Shown one piece after another: positions 58,040-64,000 of a stretch of 64,000 nt of DNA. The notes below the pieces were generated by a model, which saw only the letters and a program-made list of their open reading frames with translations, did not search any database and had not been told where the DNA came from. Numbering within the stretch: the first letter of the stretch is position 1; every line of letters starts with the position of its first letter. A program made the translations under genes and the position numbers. The stretch spans positions 1,984,001 through 2,048,000 of the forward strand of contig NZ_CP136651.1 in NCBI RefSeq assembly GCF_036784765.1, written 5' to 3'. The stretch is from Novosphingobium sp. ZN18A2. Its GTDB lineage: Bacteria > Pseudomonadota > Alphaproteobacteria > Sphingomonadales > Sphingomonadaceae.

Positions 58040-58585
58040 TCAGTGCCCGTGCAGCTTGCGCACCGCCTCAAGCGTCAGCTTCACGTGGTCGCGATAGTCC
58101 ATGTCTGAATGCACCATCACGATCTTCCCGTCCTGGCCGATCACATAGCTGGTCCTGCTGGTCAGCCCGGTCGAAGCACCTTCCTTCTTCAGGTCCACGT
58201 CATAGGCGGAGACCACCGCCGGGCTGGCGCTGGCAACCGGGAACTTGTCGCGACATTCAAGGCGCGAAAACTTCTTGAGCGCGGGCAGGTCGTCCGTCGA
58301 CATGCCGATCACGCTGGCACCCAGCGCCTTGAACTTCGCGATCGATTCGGCGAAGGCGTGCGCTTCCAGCGTGCATCCCGGCGTAAACGCCTTCGGGAAG
58401 AAATAGAGCACCACCGGTCCGCGTTTCAGGGCCTTGTCCAGGTTGAACGAAAACACCTTGCCGGCCAGCGCGCCACGCGCGGAAAACTCGGGCGCAGTGG
58501 CTCCGACCGGCAGTTCGGCATGGGCAGCCACCGGCACGGAAAGTGCCAGCGAAGCGGCGGCAAGGCGAAGGACAATCTGTTTCAT
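58040..58585 (-). CDS. Exported peroxiredoxin (AhpC/TSA-Bcp type)
   Basis: 181 residues with an N-terminal signal peptide (MKQIVLRLAAASLALSVPVAAHA). Peroxidatic Cys 71 sits in KAFTPGCTLEAHAF, and a second Cys 111 in LECRDKFPV may resolve the sulfenate. The mature part begins ELPVGATAPEFSARG, the usual thioredoxin-fold lead. It would detoxify peroxides in the periplasm. It lies between the PBP1A gene and prfB on the same strand. Confidence 0.88.
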   Translation of the reverse strand: MKQIVLRLAAASLALSVPVAAHAELPVGATAPEFSARGALAGKVFSFNLDKALKRGPVVLYFFPKAFTPGCTLEAHAFAESIAKFKALGASVIGMSTDDLPALKKFSRLECRDKFPVASASPAVVSAYDVDLKKEGASTGLTSRTSYVIGQDGKIVMVHSDMDYRDHVKLTLEAVRKLHGH

Positions 58586-58627
58586 ACCAAACCGGATAGC
58601 ACTTCTCTCAGCCCGCGTCAGCAGGTG

Positions 58628-61141
58628 TCAGTAAATGCCGCCCTGCTCTTCCGCGAAGTTGCCCGGTTCGTCCTTCTGTTTCTGCTGTGCGGCCGCAAGA
58701 CGCGCTGCACGTGCGCGGCGCAAAGCGTCGAGAATCTGTTCTTTTGCAGTCAGTTCACCCGCGCCGATCGTCCGCTTGGGTTCCGTATCCGGCTTGAACG
58801 CCTCCCAGATCACCGAAGCCTTCGCCACCCTGTCTTCGGGCGTCCCGGAGAACACGCGCTTGCCTGTGACCCGGTCGATGCGGACCATGCGGATACCGTC
58901 TGGCGCGGCAAAGGGAATGTCGCTCCAGCGCTTGCGCGTGGCCTGCACGAATTCCTTGAACACCGGCGCCGCGATGCGCCCACCCTGCGCCCATCCGCCA
59001 AGACTGCGCGGCTGGTCGTATCCCACATAGACCCCCGCGATGATCTCGGGCGTGCCGCCAACAAACCACACGTTGTTCGGCCCCGTCGTCGTGCCGGTCT
59101 TGCCGAAGAGCGGGAGGTTGAGATCGCGCAGGACGACCGCGGTGCCGCGCGTCACCACGCCTTCCAGCATGTGCACCACCTGGTATGCGGTGCGCGGATC
59201 GAGCACCTGCTTGCCATTGTCAGCAAAGCGGGGCATCGGCTTGCCGTCCCATTCGGGCATGTCGCACCCGTCGCACCGCCGCGTATCCGCGCGCCAGATC
59301 ACCTTGCCGTTGCGATCCTGCACATAGTCGATAACCGTCGCCGGATGCTGGCGGCCATGGTCCGCGATGGCCGCATAGGCGTTGACCATCTTCTCTACGG
59401 TCGTGTCGCCCGCGCCCAGCGCCATCGACAGGTATGGCTTGTAATCGCCGATTCCCACCCGCTTGATCGTGTTCACCACGTGATCCATGCCGGTATCGTT
59501 GGCGATGCGCACCGTCATCAGGTTGCGCGACTGCTCAAGCCCCCAGCGCATCGTGTGGGTGCCGGCCCCGCCTTCGTTGGCGAAGTTGCGGAAGCACTTC
59601 TGGCCAAGCGCCGCGCCCTGATAAACGCAGAACGTTCCATCCAGCACCTGCGTCGCCGGGGTCATCCCGTAATCGAGCGCGGTTGCATAAACGAAAGGCT
59701 TGATCGTCGATCCGGGCTGGCGTTCGGCCTGTGTCGCGCGGTTGAACGCGCCAAGCCGGGAATCGAAACCGCCCTGCATGGCAAGAATCCGACCATTTTG
59801 CGGATCTTCCACCACCATGCCGCCGGAAACCTCGGGGATAATTTTCAGCGCATAACCGTTTCCGTTCGGCGCGGCCGCCACAACGTCGCCCGCCTTCGGT
59901 CCGGACGGCAGGCTGATCGGATAGGTCTTTCCGTCGGTGAACCCGATTGTACCCTGCCCGCCAGAAACGTCCGTCAGCACCCCGACACGCCAGTCGCGAT
60001 AGTTGATGCCGATGTAGGACGAGGCGAGTTCGGACCGCCATTTGCCGTCCGTCATCTTCAGGTGCGCGATCGGCCCGTGCCATCCGCGATTGCCACCATA
60101 GCGCATCAGCCCCGCGCGCAAGGCATCGCGCGCCGCGTTCTGGAGCTGCATGTCCAGCGACGTGCGCACCCACAACCCGCCCGCATAGACGCTGTGCGGC
60201 CCGTCCTTCGCGGTTTCGCCATAGCGGCTGATCAGGCGGCGACGGACTTCCTCGAAGAAATATCCGGCGTCCGCCCGGTATTCGTCGTCGCGCTGGTTGA
60301 CGAGGCCCAGCGGCTTCGCTTTCGCGATGTCGGCCGCTTCGCGCGTTGCCCAACCGTTGCGCACCATCTGGTCAAGCACCCAGTTGCGGCGCTCTATCGC
60401 CTTGGCCTCGTATTTCTTGCGGCCATAGATCTCGGGCGCCTTGGGCAGGATGGCAAGAAACGCGGCCTCGTGCAGGTCAAGCTGGTCCACGTCCTTGTTG
60501 AAATAGGCGCGCGCGGCCGCCTGAACGCCGAAGGCATGCCGCCCCAGCGGGATCTCGTTCAGGTAAAGCTCAAGGATCTGCTGCTTGGTCAGCACGCCTT
60601 CGATGCGCCGGGCAAGGATCATCTCCTTGATCTTGCGGCTGATCGAATACTGGTCCCCGATCAGGATGTTCTTGGCGACCTGTTGCGTGATGGTAGAGCC
60701 GCCCTTGGCCCGTTCTCCCGTGCCTAACTTGCGCACATAGTCGATCACCGCGCCGACCAGGCCGCCCAGATCGACACCGCCATGCGTCCAGAACGTGCGG
60801 TCCTCGGCCGAAAGGAACGCATCGATCAGGGGCTTGGGAAAATCCGAGAAGCGAAGCTGCACACGCCGCTCGCGCGCATAGCTGTAAACGATCTCGCCGT
60901 TGATCCCGCGAACCATGGTCGGCAGCGGCGGTTCATAGGTCAGCAGCTTGTCGGTGGACGGCAGGTCGCGAACGACCATGAACCATGCGCCCAGCAGGAT
61001 CAGCGCGAACGCGCCAAGCGCGAAAACGCCGCGCCGGAACCACTTGCCATTGCGCCAGTTGCGCCGCCACCAGTCGGCAACGCCCGCATAGTCACGGCGA
61101 ATGCGATATCGGAAATGTTCCAGCAGGGTATCGTCGGCCAT
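58628..61141 (-). CDS. mrcA: Penicillin-binding protein 1A (bifunctional transglycosylase/transpeptidase)
   Basis: Polymerises and cross-links peptidoglycan. 837 residues with one N-terminal membrane anchor (about 37-58). The glycosyltransferase shows SAEDRTFWTHGGVDLGG and KGGSTITQQVAKN. The transpeptidase shows active Ser in QPGSTIKPFVYA, the SRN in EQSRNLMT and the KTG in LFGKTGTTTGPNN. An OB-like ODP domain lies between. It sits downstream of the amidase gene, 65 bases apart, giving a small cell-wall operon. Confidence 0.96.
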   Translation of the reverse strand: MADDTLLEHFRYRIRRDYAGVADWWRRNWRNGKWFRRGVFALGAFALILLGAWFMVVRDLPSTDKLLTYEPPLPTMVRGINGEIVYSYARERRVQLRFSDFPKPLIDAFLSAEDRTFWTHGGVDLGGLVGAVIDYVRKLGTGERAKGGSTITQQVAKNILIGDQYSISRKIKEMILARRIEGVLTKQQILELYLNEIPLGRHAFGVQAAARAYFNKDVDQLDLHEAAFLAILPKAPEIYGRKKYEAKAIERRNWVLDQMVRNGWATREAADIAKAKPLGLVNQRDDEYRADAGYFFEEVRRRLISRYGETAKDGPHSVYAGGLWVRTSLDMQLQNAARDALRAGLMRYGGNRGWHGPIAHLKMTDGKWRSELASSYIGINYRDWRVGVLTDVSGGQGTIGFTDGKTYPISLPSGPKAGDVVAAAPNGNGYALKIIPEVSGGMVVEDPQNGRILAMQGGFDSRLGAFNRATQAERQPGSTIKPFVYATALDYGMTPATQVLDGTFCVYQGAALGQKCFRNFANEGGAGTHTMRWGLEQSRNLMTVRIANDTGMDHVVNTIKRVGIGDYKPYLSMALGAGDTTVEKMVNAYAAIADHGRQHPATVIDYVQDRNGKVIWRADTRRCDGCDMPEWDGKPMPRFADNGKQVLDPRTAYQVVHMLEGVVTRGTAVVLRDLNLPLFGKTGTTTGPNNVWFVGGTPEIIAGVYVGYDQPRSLGGWAQGGRIAAPVFKEFVQATRKRWSDIPFAAPDGIRMVRIDRVTGKRVFSGTPEDRVAKASVIWEAFKPDTEPKRTIGAGELTAKEQILDALRRARAARLAAAQQKQKDEPGNFAEEQGGIY

Positions 61142-61206
61142 CGTGGCGGCCCTCTAGCACGATGCTTTCGTCGCGCGCCAGTGGCCTGCGACCGGCTGAT
61201 GACGGC

Positions 61207-62073
61207 TCATTGCCCGGACGCGCTCTTGCGGGCGAGGAAAATCTCGATCGCCTTCGCCAGATCGTCTGCAAAACCCTTGCGCCACGCGGGGTCCGTCAGG
61301 CGACCGGCATCCTCAGGATTGCTGATATAGCCCGCCTCGACCAGAACCGACGGCAGATCCAGCGATTTCAGCACCACGAACGCGGCCTGCCGCTGCGGCG
61401 TGGGGTGGAAGGCGACGTCCGGCCTGGCCTCTCGCAGGATAAGGTCCGAAAATGACCGGGATTCCCGCGCCGTCTCACGCCGGGAAAGATCGACAAGAAT
61501 GGTCGACACCGCATCCGGCTTTTCACCCAGGGCGACGCCATTGATGGTGTCCGCGCTGTTTTCGCGATTGGCCAGATCGGCCGCCACAGCGTCCGATGCG
61601 CGATTGGACAGCGTATAGACGGTCGCGCCGCTGGCCGTGGGATTCCCGGCGGAATCGGCGTGGATCGAAACGAACAGGTCGGCCCCCAGCCTGCGGGCGA
61701 TGCCCGATCGCTCCTCAAGCACAAGGAACCTGTCGTCCGAACGCGTCAGCGCAACGCGCACGCGTCCGTCTTTCAACAGCGCATCGCGCAGCGCCAGCGC
61801 CAGCGCCAGCGTAACGTTCTTTTCCCGCAGCTTGCCGGCCCCGCTGGCCCCCGGATCGTGCCCGCCGTGACCGGCATCGATCACCACAAGAGGGCGGCTG
61901 GCATCGGCAGGCCCCTGAATTGGCGGAAGGCCGATCTGACCTTCGCTATCGGGCAAGGCGATGCGGATCACGTAATCGGGCACGCGCGCGCTTTCATGCA
62001 CGCCGCAGGACGCCAGCGGCATAACCGCGGCCATCGCAATTGCCCGCCACGCCAGTTTGGTAAGAATACGCAT
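61207..62073 (-). CDS. N-acetylmuramoyl-L-alanine amidase with lipoprotein signal
   Basis: Splits peptidoglycan between N-acetylmuramate and the peptide during daughter-cell separation. 288 residues from ATG 62073. The zinc amidase_3 motifs are VVIDAGHGGHDPGASG, REKNVTL with Glu, VSIHADS and the catalytic Glu in LVEAGYISNPED. An N-terminal LASC lipobox (Cys 23) suggests lipidation, unlike the soluble E. coli AmiA/B/C enzymes. The typical AMIN domain is missing. Upstream starts at 62094 and 62103 are possible. Confidence 0.88.
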   Translation of the reverse strand: MRILTKLAWRAIAMAAVMPLASCGVHESARVPDYVIRIALPDSEGQIGLPPIQGPADASRPLVVIDAGHGGHDPGASGAGKLREKNVTLALALALRDALLKDGRVRVALTRSDDRFLVLEERSGIARRLGADLFVSIHADSAGNPTASGATVYTLSNRASDAVAADLANRENSADTINGVALGEKPDAVSTILVDLSRRETARESRSFSDLILREARPDVAFHPTPQRQAAFVVLKSLDLPSVLVEAGYISNPEDAGRLTDPAWRKGFADDLAKAIEIFLARKSASGQ

Positions 62074-62669
62074 TTCCGGATCGGTTCTATGCATCGCCTG
62101 CAAAGCGGCGGTCCAGCATAAAACGTTCCGGCAGAAAACCTTGCGGCGAAGATAGCGAAAGGGCCGCGCAACGGTTTTGATTGCCGCTTCGCAATTGCAA
62201 TGCTAGCAACTCGTTCCATCGGGGCTGTCCAGCCTCGCCGCCTTCCGATCCAGTCACGGGAAACCGGGCAGTGAAAGGCGCGGAAATCCCGCGGCAACGG
62301 CGATCTGGACCTGTCCCGCCACCGCGAGGCTCAAAAAGCAATAACGCTTGCGCCGCGCGACAGAGGTTGAAGCCGTGATGATGAGCCGTTTTCCGTTCCA
62401 GATTGCATGCGCCGGGCAGGCCCATGCGCGTTGGAACGCCGCCGGCACGCGCCAGTCGCCGCGAATCGTCCTCACCGCAGACACACGAACACCGCCGCCG
62501 GTCGGCCAGCGAAACGAACGAAACGTTCCCCCGCTGCGTACCGGCACTTTCGCATTCGCGCCGCGCAGCGGCCGGGAAATCACCCGGACCGAGCGCGCGC
62601 GCGCTTACACAAGGAACCGCACCGCGGCATCGGGCCCTGCCCTGCGCCGGTGCGGCTGGAGACATCACA
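62074..62669 (+). other. Non-coding interval: rne promoter and long leader
   Basis: 596 bases between the divergent amidase and rne genes. I see no credible gene in it on either strand; open frames there have no ribosome-binding site or domain. It contains an AT-rich promoter-like patch at 62177-62206 and, if that is used, a leader of about 450 bases before the rne start. Such length is similar in kind to the E. coli rne leader that senses RNase E activity. Confidence 0.6.
62177..62206 (+). promoter_or_regulatory. Candidate rne promoter
   Basis: TTGATT (62177-62182) and TGCTAG (62201-62206) are separated by 18 bases in the only AT-rich patch of the interval. The predicted transcript start near 62213 would give the leader described above. 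It is a weak match and the sole positional candidate. Confidence 0.35.
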
Positions 62670-64000
62670 ATGACCACGCGCATGCTGATCGATGCGCGCC
62701 ACCAGGAAGAAACCCGGGTGGCGGTGCTCAAGGGCAATCGCATCGAAGAGTTTGATTTCGAGTCCGCAGAACACAAGCAAATCAAGGGAAATATCTACCT
62801 CGCCAAGGTGACGCGCGTCGAGCCGTCGCTGCAGGCGGCGTTCGTGGATTTCGGCGGGAACCGTCACGGTTTCCTCGCCTTCAGTGAAATCCATCCCGAC
62901 TATTATCAGATCCCCAAGGAAGACCGCGAAGCGCTTCTGGCAGAGGAAGCCGCGCACGCGGAAGAGGAAGCCGCGCTTCGCGCCGCGCAGGAAGCCGAGG
63001 ACGACGAAGACGACGACGCCGATCTCGACGATGAATCGAGCGACGCGCTGGCCGACGAACTCGCCGGTGACGGCGTGACCGAAGTCGACACGTCCGAAAA
63101 GGCCCAGGTCGCCACGATCGAGGGCGGAATGGTCGAAAACGGTTTCGACGGCGACGGCGATGACAGCGACGAAGGCGACGAGTCCGACGACGACGACGGA
63201 AATGGCGAAAGCGGTGACGAGCAGCGCGCCCGCTCCGGTCGCCAGCGCCGGGGCCGCCGCCGGGGCCGTTCGCAGGCCAAGGAAGTGGATGAAGTGCGCG
63301 CCAAGCGCATGGCCCTGCGCCGCCGCTACAAGATCCAGGACGTGATCCAGCGCCGCCAGGTCCTGCTGGTGCAGGTCGTGAAGGAAGAGCGCGGCAACAA
63401 GGGTGCGGCGCTGACCACCTACCTCAGCCTTGCCGGCCGCTATTGCGTGCTGATGCCCAATTCGAGCCACGGCGGCGGCATCAGCCGCAAGATCAGCTCG
63501 GCCGCGGACCGCAAGCGGCTGAAAACGATCATTTCCGAGCTTGACCTGCCCCGCTCGATGAGCTGCATCGTGCGCACCGCCGGGCTGCAACGCACCAAGA
63601 CCGAGATCAAGCGCGATTTCGACTATCTCGCCCGGCTGTGGGACGGCATCCGCGAACAGACGCTCAAGTCCAGCGCCCCGTGGCTGATCCATTCGGACAG
63701 CGACCTTGTGAAGCGCGCGATCCGCGACATCTACAATCGCGAGATAGAGGAAGTCATTGTCGAAGGCGACGATGGCTATCGCGCCGCCAAGGACTTCATG
63801 AAGCTGCTGATGCCCAGCCACGCGCGGCGGGTAAAGCACTATGCCGATCCGGTGCCGCTGTTCCAGCGCTATGGCGCGGAAGACCAGCTGACCGCCATGT
63901 ACGATCCGGTCGTGCAGCTGAAAAGCGGGGGCTATCTGGTCATCAACCCGACCGAGGCGCTGGTGTCGATCGACATCAACTCTGGCCGGTCGACCAAGGA
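62670..64000 (+). CDS. rne: Ribonuclease E/G (N-terminal part, cut by window edge)
   Basis: Main endoribonuclease of mRNA decay and rRNA/tRNA processing. 443 residues are in the window; the 3' part lies beyond base 64000. ATG 62670 starts MTTRMLIDARH. The S1 domain begins normally (GNIYLAKVTRVEPSLQAAFVDFG) but is split by an insertion of about 145 residues (81-225) that is first extremely Asp/Glu-rich, then ends in a basic patch RQRRGRRRGR. It resumes with LLVQVVKEERGNKGAALTTYLSL. Catalytic-domain elements follow: VRTAGLQRTKTEIKRD, and VSIDINSGRST at the edge. The insertion is a known feature of alphaproteobacterial RNase E. Confidence 0.96.
   Translation, partial: MTTRMLIDARHQEETRVAVLKGNRIEEFDFESAEHKQIKGNIYLAKVTRVEPSLQAAFVDFGGNRHGFLAFSEIHPDYYQIPKEDREALLAEEAAHAEEEAALRAAQEAEDDEDDDADLDDESSDALADELAGDGVTEVDTSEKAQVATIEGGMVENGFDGDGDDSDEGDESDDDDGNGESGDEQRARSGRQRRGRRRGRSQAKEVDEVRAKRMALRRRYKIQDVIQRRQVLLVQVVKEERGNKGAALTTYLSLAGRYCVLMPNSSHGGGISRKISSAADRKRLKTIISELDLPRSMSCIVRTAGLQRTKTEIKRDFDYLARLWDGIREQTLKSSAPWLIHSDSDLVKRAIRDIYNREIEEVIVEGDDGYRAAKDFMKLLMPSHARRVKHYADPVPLFQRYGAEDQLTAMYDPVVQLKSGGYLVINPTEALVSIDINSGRSTK

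Noticed and set aside
62348-62755. Plus-strand frame of 135 codons in the rne leader
   Set aside because: It runs into rne in another frame, has no ribosome-binding site and no sequence family; judged chance.
62580-63839. Long minus-strand frame opposite rne
   Set aside because: Its residue composition mirrors the acidic insertion of RNase E read backwards; no start signal.

Overview
The window is a compact, GC-rich bacterial chromosome segment with no mobile elements, CRISPR arrays or phage genes. Gene content and order point to an alphaproteobacterium, most likely Sphingomonadales. The evidence is a bacterial Coq4 protein, a 14-gene complex I operon running into birA-coaX-rnj-DUF1467, a long-form LeuA, an RNase E whose S1 domain carries an acidic insertion, and several lipoproteins. 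Species assignment is inference; no rRNA is present.

Layout. 0-4.2 kb (minus): tgt (cut by the window edge), queA, a secreted cyclophilin, coaD, ispA, xseB. 4.2-10.1 kb: a membrane protein and purL (plus), coq4 and serB (minus), miaA (plus, start overlapping serB). 10.1-17.2 kb: branched-chain amino-acid genes ilvB-ilvN-ilvC and leuA (plus). A strong terminator-like hairpin precedes ilvB and a leucine-rich leader peptide precedes leuA. Between them lie an I78 inhibitor lipoprotein and an epoxide hydrolase. 17.3-23.1 kb: amidohydrolase, flavin oxidoreductase, a coupled hypothetical/AHH-nuclease pair, flavodoxin, recJ. 23.2-23.5 kb: two tRNA-Glu genes differing only at the anticodon wobble base.

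23.5-27.4 kb: a second secreted cyclophilin-like protein, then phoR-phoU-phoB with a near-consensus Pho box ahead of phoR and no pst transporter genes between them. 27.4-46.5 kb (minus): one long operon nuoABCD-x-E-x-F-x-GHIJKLMN-birA-coaX-rnj-DUF1467 with mostly overlapping start and stop codons. The three x positions hold two small membrane proteins and one exported two-repeat protein that are not classical complex I subunits. NuoC has a C-terminal tail with 14 consecutive prolines followed by a Lys/Ala-rich segment. 46.6-54 kb: aldehyde dehydrogenase, prepilin peptidase, thiolase, a lipoprotein, an SH3 protein, a hydroxyacid dehydrogenase, amtB. 54-62.1 kb (minus): a GcvR-like ACT protein, a nitronate monooxygenase paralogue, a lipoprotein methyltransferase, prfB, an exported peroxiredoxin, penicillin-binding protein 1A and a lipoprotein amidase. 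rne starts at 62.67 kb after a long non-coding leader and runs off the window.

No single obvious new system dominates. The best leads are the hypothetical/AHH-nuclease pair, the three extra genes inside the complex I operon, the NuoC tail, and several cis-regulatory structures: leuA leader, ilvB hairpin, the hairpin over the I78 lipoprotein ribosome-binding site, the coq4 palindrome and the rne leader. No database search or folding program was run; homology calls rest on recognised motifs.
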